Source: an uncultured Eubacteriales bacterium
GTDB lineage: Bacteria > Bacillota > Clostridia > Oscillospirales > Oscillospiraceae
DNA: 40,385 nt
Direction: 5' to 3'
Assembly (NCBI GenBank): GCA_905205195.1
Contig: CAJLCS010000010.1
Location: forward strand, 1-40,385
Shown here piece by piece: positions 23,537 to 30,834 of this stretch. The notes beneath the pieces are model-generated. The model was not told the origin of the DNA. It did no database searches and worked only from the letters and a program-made list of their open reading frames with translations. The translations under genes and the position numbers were made by a program. The stretch's first letter is position 1. The number at the start of each line of letters is the position of its first letter.

Positions 23537-23549
23537 GTTTTTCCATCGG

Positions 23550-23584
23550 CTCCCTGCTGCGCTTGCGTCGGCAGGGAGTTTTTT
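23550..23584 (+). terminator. Terminator of the infC-rpmI-rplT operon
   Basis: CTCCCTGC at 23550-23557 pairs with GCAGGGAG at 23571-23578, followed by six T. The ribosome binding site of the next gene starts just two bases later. Confidence 0.88.
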
Positions 23585-23595
23585 CGGAGGTTTTT

Positions 23596-24459
23596 ATGAC
23601 GCTCACCTGTACGGCCGCCCGCAGCGGGCGGCTGTCGTCCTTCCTGCGGCAGGAGCTGGCTATGTCCGCCGGACTGATGAACCGGCTGAAATGGCAGCAG
23701 ATGCTGTTCGTCAACGGCGCACCCGTCCACACGGACTATCCCGTGGTGCCAGGGGATGTGATTACCGTGCCGCTGGACGAGCCGGAACCGGATTACCCGG
23801 CGCAGGACGGGCCGCTTTCCGTCCTGTATGAGGACGAGGGGCTGCTGGCGCTGGACAAACCCGCCGGGATGCTGATTCACCCCTCCACCCACCGCATTGA
23901 GGGGACGCTGGCCAATTTCACGGTGGGCTATTACCGTCGCACCGGCCAGAAGTGCGCCTTCCACCCGGTGACCCGGCTGGATCGGGATACCTTCGGCGTG
24001 GTGCTGCTGGCGAAAAACAGTTATCTCCACGAGGCCATGAATGCGCTGCACCGGCAGGGGCAGCTGGAAAAGTGCTATCACGCCCGGGTGTTCGGTGGCC
24101 CGCCGTCCGACAGCGGCACGGTGGACGCGCCCATTGCCCGCAAGCCGCTGCCCAGCCTGCTGCGGGAGGTCCGGGCCGACGGCAAGCCCTGCCGGACCGA
24201 GTACCGGGTGCTGGAGCGGGACGGGGAAACCGCCCTGCTGGCGCTGCGGCCCGTCACCGGCCGGACCCATCAGCTGCGGATTCACTGCGCCTGGCTGGGC
24301 TGCCCGATTCTGGGAGACCCCCAGTATGGCACCCCGGCCTCCACGGCCTATTCGCTGGCTCGCGGGTTGACCGGCCAGCGGCTATGCGCCGTCTCGCTGA
24401 CCTTCCCCCACCCACTGACCGGTGAGAAGGTCTGCATCCGATCCAACCTGACGCCCTAA
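23596..24459 (+). CDS. RluA-family pseudouridine synthase
   Basis: Isomerises specific uridines in rRNA or tRNA to pseudouridine. The 287-residue protein has an N-terminal S4-like region (about residues 1-60, with LMNRLKW and VNGAPV), then the RluA catalytic domain: LDKPAGMLIHPS, the catalytic Asp in the HPVTRLDRDTFGV motif, and RTHQLRIH near the C-terminus. The start at 23596 follows GGAGG by five bases; a longer frame overlaps rplT. It lies immediately downstream of the rplT terminator, so it is probably expressed at a lower level by read-through. The target site cannot be inferred. Confidence 0.95.
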   Translation: MTLTCTAARSGRLSSFLRQELAMSAGLMNRLKWQQMLFVNGAPVHTDYPVVPGDVITVPLDEPEPDYPAQDGPLSVLYEDEGLLALDKPAGMLIHPSTHRIEGTLANFTVGYYRRTGQKCAFHPVTRLDRDTFGVVLLAKNSYLHEAMNALHRQGQLEKCYHARVFGGPPSDSGTVDAPIARKPLPSLLREVRADGKPCRTEYRVLERDGETALLALRPVTGRTHQLRIHCAWLGCPILGDPQYGTPASTAYSLARGLTGQRLCAVSLTFPHPLTGEKVCIRSNLTP

Positions 24460-24461
24460 TA

Positions 24462-24498
24462 ATGCCCCGGAAGCGACTGCTTCCGGGGCATGTTTTTT
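24462..24498 (+). terminator. Terminator between convergent RluA-family and rsmG genes
   Basis: TGCCCCGGAAGC at 24463-24474 pairs perfectly with GCTTCCGGGGCA at 24479-24490 over GACT, extended by one A-T pair, then six T at 24493-24498. Confidence 0.92.
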
Positions 24499-24501
24499 GT
24501 T

Positions 24502-25203
24502 TTACAGCGGTGACTGTTTGATTTTGGCGTAGCGCCGGGGGTATTGGGGCGGCGTGGACGCGACCTTCCGCAGCACCAGCACCGCGTGGACCGCGTCACC
24601 CACGGGAAATTCCCGGACGTCCTCCACCTTCAGGCCCAGCTTCCGGACGGCGCTTCCGGCCTCGGCCAGCTCCTCCCGGGCGGCGGCGCCCTTCATGGCC
24701 AGCACCGCGCCGTCTACCTTGACGTAGGGGGCGGTCAGCTCCAGCAGAATGTTCAGCCGGGCCACGGCGCGGCTGACGGCGTAATCATACCGCTCCCGCC
24801 GGTCGGCCACGGCCTCCTCGGCCCGGGCGGTCAGGCACCGGGCGGATACGCCCAGCTCCGGCAGCACCGTTTCCAGCCAGTGGACCCGCTTGGCCAGCGA
24901 ATCCAGCAGCGTCACGTCCGCCTCCGGACAGGCGATGGCCAGCGGCACACCGGGAAATCCGGCGCCGCAGCCCACGTCAATCAGGGATTTTCCCTTCAGA
25001 TCGGCACAGCGCAGCACCGTCAGGCTGTCCAGCAGGTGCAGCGTAGCCACCTGAGAAGGCTCCGTGATGGCGGTGAGGTTCATGACCTCGTTCTGACGGA
25101 TCACCGCGTCGCCGAAGGCGCACAGCCGCTGCCGGGTTTCTTCCGGCAGGGACAGCCCCAGCGCCGGCAGTCCCCGGGACAGGGTTTCCAGCATTTCAGT
25201 CAT
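24502..25203 (-). CDS. rsmG: 16S rRNA (guanine-N7)-methyltransferase RsmG
   Basis: Methylates G527 (E. coli numbering) of 16S rRNA. The 233-residue protein contains the N-terminal MNLTAI, HLLDSL, and the SAM-binding IDVGCGAGFPGVPLAIA segment, followed by LLDSLAKRV and SRAVARL, all RsmG hallmarks. The start at 25203 overlaps the upstream gene's stop (ATGACTGA) and is preceded by GGGAG; an internal ATG three codons later is possible. In Bacillus this gene is near the replication origin, but not here. A terminator shared with the RluA-family gene lies just downstream. Confidence 0.96.
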   Translation of the reverse strand: MTEMLETLSRGLPALGLSLPEETRQRLCAFGDAVIRQNEVMNLTAITEPSQVATLHLLDSLTVLRCADLKGKSLIDVGCGAGFPGVPLAIACPEADVTLLDSLAKRVHWLETVLPELGVSARCLTARAEEAVADRRERYDYAVSRAVARLNILLELTAPYVKVDGAVLAMKGAAAREELAEAGSAVRKLGLKVEDVREFPVGDAVHAVLVLRKVASTPPQYPRRYAKIKQSPL

Positions 25204-26311
25204 TGGCGGCTCCCGCGTTGGCAATGCCGGACAGGTCCACCTGATTCTTGTCAAAGGGATCGAAGGTGTTTTCCTCTTCGGACTGGTCGGGCAGGACCGT
25301 TTCCTGCAGATACCAGTTAACCAGCAGGCGGCCCACTTCATCGGTGACCTGCACGTCGTCGGTGGCGGACAGAAAACCGTCGGCCACGGAAAGATCATGG
25401 GAAAGATTGGCGTTTTCCCCGCTGCGGACGCCGTCCAGCATGGTTTTGGCCGCGCTGCCGGAGACGTTCTCCAGCGTCTGCACGGTGAAGCGGTAGGCCA
25501 TCAGGTAACCGGCATACTGGAAGGCCGGGGCGGAATGGAACCGGGCGGCCAGCACACCGGCGAAATCCATGTCCCTGGGAACGCTGATGCACATCCGGTC
25601 GGCCATTTCCCGGCAGATGGCGTAGGGCAGCAGCACCTGTGGCACGTTCGTGTTGACGCAGGCCTCGCCGGTGATGCCCACGGTCATGCCAAGTTCATGC
25701 CTGGAGGTCAGGAAGGGAATTTGCCATTCCAGCTTTTTCACCGGCTGAGTGGTTCCGGCAAACAGGGAAAAGCCCCGCTCGTAGGTCAGGTACCGGAAGC
25801 CCTCCCCGGCGTCGGCGGTCAGCGTCTCAAAGGAATCGCCGGTCACGTCGCCGGAAGCGTCCCGGCTGACCTTGTTTGCCAGCGTGTTGGCCTGATCCCG
25901 GTAGTAGGCGGCGGCGTCCACCAGTTGGGACAGGGTGTACGTGCCGTTATCGAGGTGAATGTCTTCGGCGATGGGCCCGGCATAGCGGTTCAGGCCGAAC
26001 AGGACGGTATTGAGCAGCACCACCAGACTGACGACGGCGGCCACCCAGCCGGTCCACCGGATCGGGTTCCATTTGCACACGATCATCAGCACCAGCGTGG
26101 CCAGCACGACCACCACCAGAAACACCAGCAGCACCTGCCACAGGCAGAAGCTGACGCTGCCGCTCCAACCGGCCAGCGTATTCTGCAAAATCCGGGAAAT
26201 GTAGGGATAAATCATATCCAGCAGCTCGGAATAGGTCTTTGCCAGCCGGGTCAGCGCCCAGGTGACGGCGGCCAGAATCCCGGCGGTGAGATAACCTCGC
26301 CAATATTTCAA
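25196..26311 (-). CDS. DUF3810-like membrane protein with degenerate metalloprotease motif
   Basis: A 371-residue protein with three N-terminal membrane segments (about residues 5-20, 55-78 and 87-107) and a long C-terminal domain outside the membrane core. The layout and the LPYAIC...AGYLMAY region match DUF3810 family proteins. In that family this region normally carries an HExxH-type zinc motif followed by a Glu; here the stretch reads CREMADR at residues 233-239 and RDMDF at 246-250, so both His are missing. It starts at TTG 26311 with AAGGAGG eight bases upstream, and its stop overlaps rsmG. Function unknown; peptidase activity is doubtful. Confidence 0.8.
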   Translation of the reverse strand: MKYWRGYLTAGILAAVTWALTRLAKTYSELLDMIYPYISRILQNTLAGWSGSVSFCLWQVLLVFLVVVVLATLVLMIVCKWNPIRWTGWVAAVVSLVVLLNTVLFGLNRYAGPIAEDIHLDNGTYTLSQLVDAAAYYRDQANTLANKVSRDASGDVTGDSFETLTADAGEGFRYLTYERGFSLFAGTTQPVKKLEWQIPFLTSRHELGMTVGITGEACVNTNVPQVLLPYAICREMADRMCISVPRDMDFAGVLAARFHSAPAFQYAGYLMAYRFTVQTLENVSGSAAKTMLDGVRSGENANLSHDLSVADGFLSATDDVQVTDEVGRLLVNWYLQETVLPDQSEEENTFDPFDKNQVDLSGIANAGAAND

Positions 26312-26377
26312 AGGAAACGCCTCCTTGCAGTTGATGGGGGTTTGCCGCCCGGGCCGAAGGCAAAGGACGGTTTTTAT

Positions 26378-26406
26378 AGTATATCACACTTTCCCGGCCT
26401 TGTCTG
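26378..26406 (-). promoter_or_regulatory. Promoter of the DUF3810-rsmG unit
   Basis: Minus strand CAGACA (26406-26401), 17-base spacer, TATACT (26383-26378) with TG just upstream as an extended -10. The divergent + promoter lies 70 bases away. Confidence 0.65.
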
Positions 26407-26476
26407 CCCCCAATTTTTTAAATTTTCATAAAACCGGCCTTTTCGGGGAATTTTGCACGTTCCAATGATAAAAGGA

Positions 26477-26505
26477 TTTACATTGCCGCCGGGACCGATT
26501 ATAAT
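26477..26505 (+). promoter_or_regulatory. Promoter of the aldo/keto reductase gene
   Basis: TTTACA at 26477-26482 and a perfect TATAAT at 26500-26505 with a 17-base spacer, 60 bases before the start codon. Confidence 0.85.
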
Positions 26506-26564
26506 CATCTTGTTGCAGCCGCAACGGTTTAGCAGCGGACAGAAATTTGAAGGAGGATTTTCCT

Positions 26565-27659
26565 ATGACCCCATGTTTCCCGGAAATCAAGAAGCGCTTC
26601 GGCTTCGGCTGTATGCGCCTGCCCATGTGCGGCGATCAGGTGGATATTCCGACCACCAAAAAGATGGTGGATACCTTCCTGGAGAAGGGTTTTAACTATT
26701 TCGACACGGCCCACGGCTACATCGGCGGCCAGAGCGAAACGGCCCTGCGGGAATGCCTCACCAGCCGGTACCCCCGGGACCGGTACATCCTGACCAACAA
26801 GCTCTCCGGCAACTTTTTCAAGAGCCGGGAGGAGATCCGGCCCCTGTTTGAGCAGCAGCTGGAGGCCTGCGGCGTGGACTATTTCGACTTTTACCTGATG
26901 CACGCCCTGAGCGCGCCGGGCCACAAGGCCTATCAGGAGATGGGCTGCTACGAGGTGGCCCAGGAGCTGAAGGCGGAGGGGAAAATCCGCCATGTGGGCA
27001 TTTCCTTCCACGATACCGCCGACGTGCTGGACAAAATCCTGACCGATCAGCCGGAAATCGAAATTGTGCAGATTCAGTTCAACTATGTGGACTACGAGGA
27101 TCCCCGGGTGGAGAGCCGCAAGTGCTACGAGGTCTGCGTCCGCCACGGCAAGCCCGTCATCGTCATGGAGCCGGTGAAGGGCGGCAGCCTGGTGAACCTG
27201 CCGGAGGGGGCGGAGAAGCTGATGACCACCGGCAGCCCCGCCAGCTATGCCCTGCGGTTTGTGGGCGGCTTCGACGGCATCCGGATGATCCTGTCCGGCA
27301 TGAGCAATCAGGAGCAGATGGAGGACAATCTGTCCTTCATGGCGGACTGCAAGCCGCTGACGGAGCAGGAGCAGGCGGTGATCGAGCAGGTGCGGGTGAT
27401 GTATCAGGCCCAGCACCGGATTCCCTGCACAGCCTGCCGGTACTGCACCGACGGATGTCCGGCGGGCATCGACATTCCCGATCTGTTCGCCTGCCTGAAC
27501 GAAAAGCGGGAGGGCAAGGGCGAGCCGGAAAAGCGCTTCGCCGCCTTTACCGCCACGGCGGAGAACTGCCTGGACTGCGGCCAGTGCGAGGGCATCTGCC
27601 CCCAGCATCTGCACATCCGGGAGCTGCTGCGGGAAGTGGACAAGGCCTTCAAGAAGTAA
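26565..27659 (+). CDS. Aldo/keto reductase with C-terminal 4Fe-4S ferredoxin domain
   Basis: A 364-residue redox protein. The N-terminal TIM barrel is an aldo/keto reductase: GFGCMRLPM, the catalytic Asp and Tyr region FDTAHGY, Lys in LTNKL and His in YLMHAL. The C-terminal 90 residues hold two cysteine clusters, CTACRYCTDGCP and CLDCGQCEGICP, expected to bind two [4Fe-4S] centres. This fusion is common in anaerobic Clostridia and suggests electron exchange with ferredoxin-like partners. The ATG at 26565 follows AAGGAGG by eight bases. It is monocistronic, with a hairpin-rich spacer downstream. Substrate unknown. Confidence 0.95.
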   Translation: MTPCFPEIKKRFGFGCMRLPMCGDQVDIPTTKKMVDTFLEKGFNYFDTAHGYIGGQSETALRECLTSRYPRDRYILTNKLSGNFFKSREEIRPLFEQQLEACGVDYFDFYLMHALSAPGHKAYQEMGCYEVAQELKAEGKIRHVGISFHDTADVLDKILTDQPEIEIVQIQFNYVDYEDPRVESRKCYEVCVRHGKPVIVMEPVKGGSLVNLPEGAEKLMTTGSPASYALRFVGGFDGIRMILSGMSNQEQMEDNLSFMADCKPLTEQEQAVIEQVRVMYQAQHRIPCTACRYCTDGCPAGIDIPDLFACLNEKREGKGEPEKRFAAFTATAENCLDCGQCEGICPQHLHIRELLREVDKAFKK

Positions 27660-27687
27660 ATCACATACCCCAAAAAGCCTCGCAGAG

Positions 27688-27857
27688 TTCACCGCCCGCA
27701 GGCGGTGAATAGGGTGGAATCATTTTCGACGGCGGCGCGCCCCAGGGCGGCTTCTCTTGCCCCTGCGGGGCAATTCACCTTCTGTACGTCGGCGAAAATA
27801 CATCTCAGACTGCAATCCTTTTGTCGGAAAAGCCCGAAGGGATTTTTCGACAGGCTC
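27688..27857. repeat. Hairpin-rich intergenic element, possible REP/MITE-like repeat
   Basis: Three hairpins are packed into 170 bases: TTCACCGCC/GGCGGTGAA (27688-27709), TTGCCCC/GGGGCAA (27757-27773), and a long one, TGTCGGAAAAGCCC at 27822-27835 with GGGATTTTTCGACA at 27839-27852, 13 of 14 positions paired. GGTGAAT at 27704-27710 can also pair with ATTCACC at 27773-27779. No coding gene is supported. The last hairpin could be a terminator on either strand, but the compact cluster of palindromes looks more like a repetitive extragenic element. Confidence 0.5.
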
Positions 27858-27870
27858 TTGCCGGGACGCG

Positions 27871-28707
27871 TCAGCGCCCCGGCATTTTGCGCTGCCCGGC
27901 CCGGTAGGCGCCGGGGGGCATTCCCATTTTCCGGCGGAAAATCCGGCAGAAGTAGGCGGCGCTGTCGTAGCCCAGGGAGGTTGCAATCAGCTCCAGCGAG
28001 GCGTCGCTGTTTTCCAGCATACTCCGGGCCATCTGCATCCGCAGCTCCGTCCGGTATTCCACCGGCGTTTTGCCCAGATAGGCCCGGAACAGCCGACGGA
28101 AGCAGCCGCTGCTGACGCCGCAGGCGGCGGCCAGATCCTCCACGGACTCCGCCTCCAGCACGTTCTCCTCCAGCAGACGGATGCCGGGGAGAATGACCCG
28201 GTACTTCCGGGATTCCTCCCGGTGGGCGTCCTCCGCGGCCTGGGCCAGCATGGCGTACACGGCGGCCAGCAGGGAAACGGGGGACCGGGCCGCGGCTTCA
28301 AAGGCGGCGGCGGCCTTCCGGGCCTGCAGGCCGATGCGGTAGACGCCGGGTCCCCGGACCGGGAAGGGGGCGTCGCCGAAGGTCAGGTCCCGGCCGTCGG
28401 CGGAAAGGTTGAATTCCACCAGCCAGGCGTCGCCGGGGGCCTCGGCGCAGTCGTGGTTTTCCACCTGATACCGGCTGCCCCGGGGCAGGCAGACCAGACT
28501 GCCAGGGACGGCCTCGAAGGAATTTCTCCGGCAGTCCGTGTAGCGGCCGCAGCAGCGGTTGAGGTAAATCAGCGCGTTGGTCCGCCGGGGATAGTCCATC
28601 CGAAAGGTGCAGCCGTTGTGCCAGCGCTGGGACAGGGCGGCCACGTCGGTGAGCGTAAAGTCCATCGTATAGAGGTCGGAAAAGCGGATGATTTCCGGAG
28701 CTTCCAT
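27871..28707 (-). CDS. AraC-family transcriptional regulator
   Basis: A 278-residue regulator: N-terminal cupin-like sensing domain (about residues 10-150, with PRGSRYQVENHD) and a C-terminal AraC DNA-binding domain with two helix-turn-helix motifs, LAAACGVSSGCFRRLFR and the second helix set ending SAAYFCRIFRRKMG. The start at 28707 has AAAGGAGGG eight bases upstream. The frame stays open for another 700 codons on the minus strand but that part is antisense to two real genes. It is divergent from the ThuA-like/oxidoreductase pair and probably controls it in response to a sugar. Confidence 0.93.
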   Translation of the reverse strand: MEAPEIIRFSDLYTMDFTLTDVAALSQRWHNGCTFRMDYPRRTNALIYLNRCCGRYTDCRRNSFEAVPGSLVCLPRGSRYQVENHDCAEAPGDAWLVEFNLSADGRDLTFGDAPFPVRGPGVYRIGLQARKAAAAFEAAARSPVSLLAAVYAMLAQAAEDAHREESRKYRVILPGIRLLEENVLEAESVEDLAAACGVSSGCFRRLFRAYLGKTPVEYRTELRMQMARSMLENSDASLELIATSLGYDSAAYFCRIFRRKMGMPPGAYRAGQRKMPGR

Positions 28708-28735
28708 GGGAAAATCCCTCCTTTTTCTCGTTTTC

Positions 28736-28764
28736 AGTATAGCGCATCCGTCGGCGGATGGCAA
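28736..28764 (-). promoter_or_regulatory. Promoter of the AraC regulator with an inverted repeat in its spacer
   Basis: Minus strand TTGCCA (28764-28759), 17-base spacer, TATACT (28741-28736). The spacer and -35 edge hold the inverted repeat CATCCG-TCGG-CGGATG at 28745-28760, a candidate operator for autoregulation. Confidence 0.7.
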
Positions 28765-28810
28765 GGCCCGCCGCGCCGCCTGTTCGAAAAGTGCAAAAAT
28801 CGGGTGCGCT

Positions 28811-28846
28811 TTGTCAATGGCGGCGGCGGACGATCCGGCGTATACT
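28811..28846 (+). promoter_or_regulatory. Probable activator-dependent promoter of the ThuA-like gene
   Basis: TATACT at 28841-28846 is a good -10, but there is no -35 at the normal distance; TTGTCA at 28811-28816 is 24 bases away. A poor -35 fits AraC-type activation. The -10 and following GA copy the divergent promoter's TATACTGA. Confidence 0.45.
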
Positions 28847-28869
28847 GAGGGCGGAAAGGGGGAATTTCC

Positions 28870-29643
28870 ATGAAACCGATCCATGTGACGATCTGGAACG
28901 AATTTGTCCACGAAAAACAGTCGCCGGAGGTGGCGGCCATTTATCCGGACGGCATCCACGGCGCCATCGCGGCCATGCTGGGCCGGAATCCGGCACTGCA
29001 CGTCCGCACGGCCACGCTGGACCAGCCGGAAAACGGCCTGCCCCGGGAGGTGCTGGACAGCACCGACGTGCTGCTCTGGTGGGGACACTGCGCCCACGAC
29101 CGGGTGTCCGACGAGGTGGCCGCCCGGGTCCGGGACCGGGTGCTGGCGGGCATGGGTCTGATTGTGCTCCACTCCGGCCACCGGGCCAAGCCCTTTACCA
29201 TGCTGATGGGCACGAGCTGCCGCCTGAAATGGCGGGAAAACGACGAAAAGGAGCGGCTGTGGGTGGTGGATCCGGGCCATCCCATTGCCCGGGGGCTGCC
29301 GGAGTATCTGGAAATCGAGCAGGAGGAAACCTACGGCGAATTTTTCGACGTGCCTGCGCCGGAGGAGCTGGTGCTGGTCAGCTGGTTTTCCGGCGGCAAC
29401 ATTTTCCGCAGCGGCTGCTGCTACCGGCGGGGCAGCGGAAAAATCTTCTATTTCCGCCCCGGCCACGAGGCCTACCCGATTTACTGGCGGGAGGACATCG
29501 CCAGAGTGCTGGAAAACGCCGTGTTCTGGGCGGCGCCCAGCGGCGGGCCGGTGCCCCAGCTTGGCTACAGCGAGCCGCTGGAGCAGGTGGCGGACAAGTT
29601 CGCCGGGAAAAGCGACGCAGAGCGGAAGCATCTGAATTTGTAA
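28870..29643 (+). CDS. ThuA-like domain protein
   Basis: A 257-residue member of the ThuA (trehalose utilisation, glutamine-amidotransferase-like fold) family. Typical features are the early VTIWNEFVHE strand, VLLWWGHCAH, GLIVLHSGHRAK, the WVVDPGHPIARGL block and the C-terminal FYFRPGHEAYPIYW. In rhizobia ThuA acts with the Gfo/Idh-type oxidoreductase ThuB in handling disaccharides through 3-keto intermediates. The downstream gene here is just such an oxidoreductase, with its ribosome binding site overlapping this stop codon. The start follows GAAAGGGGGAA. Sugar specificity is unknown. Confidence 0.9.
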   Translation: MKPIHVTIWNEFVHEKQSPEVAAIYPDGIHGAIAAMLGRNPALHVRTATLDQPENGLPREVLDSTDVLLWWGHCAHDRVSDEVAARVRDRVLAGMGLIVLHSGHRAKPFTMLMGTSCRLKWRENDEKERLWVVDPGHPIARGLPEYLEIEQEETYGEFFDVPAPEELVLVSWFSGGNIFRSGCCYRRGSGKIFYFRPGHEAYPIYWREDIARVLENAVFWAAPSGGPVPQLGYSEPLEQVADKFAGKSDAERKHLNL

Positions 29644-29655
29644 GGAGGAACCATC

Positions 29656-30720
29656 ATGAATACACCATTGCGGATCGGCATCATCGGCTGCGGCCGGATC
29701 TCGGCCGGTCATATTCTGGGCATCGGGGAGGCGCACGACGGCGTCGTCACCGCCCTGTGCGACATTGACGAGGAAAAACTCCGGGAAAAGGGCGACGCGC
29801 TGCACATTCCGGCGGAGCGGCGGTTCCGGGACTATCACGACCTGATTGATTGCCCGGAGGTGGATGCGGTGGAAATCTGCACCCCCAACGATCTCCACGT
29901 CCCCATGGCGGCGGCGGTGATCCGGGCCGGTAAGCCGGTGAACATCGAAAAGCCGCTGACCACCACCTGCGCGGCGCTGGCGCCGGTGGAGGAGGCCCTG
30001 CGGGAGCGGCAGGTGCCAAATATGATGTGCTTTTCCTACCGCTTCATGCCGGCGGTGCGGTTTGCCAAGGAAATTGTGGATAAGGGCCTGCTGGGGAACA
30101 TTATCACGGCCCAGGTGGAATATCTCCAGTCCGGCGCGTTCATCGAGGGGCGGCGGCTGGAATGGCGCTTTGACAAGCCCCGGACCGGCACCGGCGCCAT
30201 CGGCGACCTGGGGGTCCATCTCATCGACATGACCCGCTATCTGCTGGGAGATTTCCGGGCGGTGTGCGGCCGGAAGGGCATTGTGGTCAAGCAGCGCCGG
30301 AAGCTGGACAGCGAGGAACTGGCCCCGGTGACGGCGGACGACTACGCCATGTTTCTGGCGGATCTGGAATGCGGCGCCACGGCGTCCTTTACGGTGACCC
30401 GCTGCGCCATCGGCCATTCCAACACCATCCGCTACGATCTGTTCGGTACGGAGGGGGTGCTGTCGTTCAATCTGAACGATCCCACGGTGCTGGGGGTCTG
30501 CCTGGGCGAGGTGGACCGGAAAACCGGCGGGCTGCACACGGTGAAGGTGCCGCCCCAGTACCGGGCGTCTCAGGAGCAGACCTTCATCGATCTGGCGCTG
30601 GGCCGGTGCCGGGAACCGGTGGCGGGCATTCCGGACGGCATCGCCTGCCAGCGGATTCTGGACGCCATCGACCGGTCCTCCGACGAAAATACCTGGATTT
30701 CCGTCGAAAAAGGGAAATAA
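29656..30720 (+). CDS. Gfo/Idh/MocA family oxidoreductase (ThuB-like position)
   Basis: A 354-residue NAD(P)-dependent sugar or polyol dehydrogenase. The Rossmann motif GIIGCGRISAGH is at residues 9-20, EKPLTTT near residue 98 carries the catalytic Lys, and DLGVHLIDM near 180 provides the conserved Asp and His of the second domain. AAGGAGG overlaps the ThuA-like stop, so the two are translationally coupled. The likely role is oxidation of a glycoside or cyclitol hydroxyl, by analogy with ThuB. It could equally be an inositol-type dehydrogenase. The operon ends at the hairpin at 30784-30824. Confidence 0.93.
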   Translation: MNTPLRIGIIGCGRISAGHILGIGEAHDGVVTALCDIDEEKLREKGDALHIPAERRFRDYHDLIDCPEVDAVEICTPNDLHVPMAAAVIRAGKPVNIEKPLTTTCAALAPVEEALRERQVPNMMCFSYRFMPAVRFAKEIVDKGLLGNIITAQVEYLQSGAFIEGRRLEWRFDKPRTGTGAIGDLGVHLIDMTRYLLGDFRAVCGRKGIVVKQRRKLDSEELAPVTADDYAMFLADLECGATASFTVTRCAIGHSNTIRYDLFGTEGVLSFNLNDPTVLGVCLGEVDRKTGGLHTVKVPPQYRASQEQTFIDLALGRCREPVAGIPDGIACQRILDAIDRSSDENTWISVEKGK

Positions 30721-30783
30721 AAAGCAAAAAATCCTCCGGAATATCACGTTCATCCAGGATAGAACCGTTTTGGAACCGTACAT

Positions 30784-30824
30784 AAAAGAAGGCAGCACAA
30801 ATTTTGTGCTGCCTTCTTCCGTAT
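30784..30824. terminator. Bidirectional terminator between the oxidoreductase and galE
   Basis: GAAGGCAGCACAA at 30788-30800 pairs perfectly with TTGTGCTGCCTTC at 30804-30816 over ATT. A-rich sequence before and T-rich after make it usable from both strands. Confidence 0.85.
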
Positions 30825-30834
30825 TTTATGACCT

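Noticed and set aside
27871..30798. A 975-codon open frame on the minus strand covering AraC and the antisense of the ThuA-like and oxidoreductase genes
   Set aside because: Only the last 278 codons are a known protein; the rest is antisense to two clear genes with good ribosome binding sites. Long antisense frames are expected in GC-rich DNA with few stop codons.
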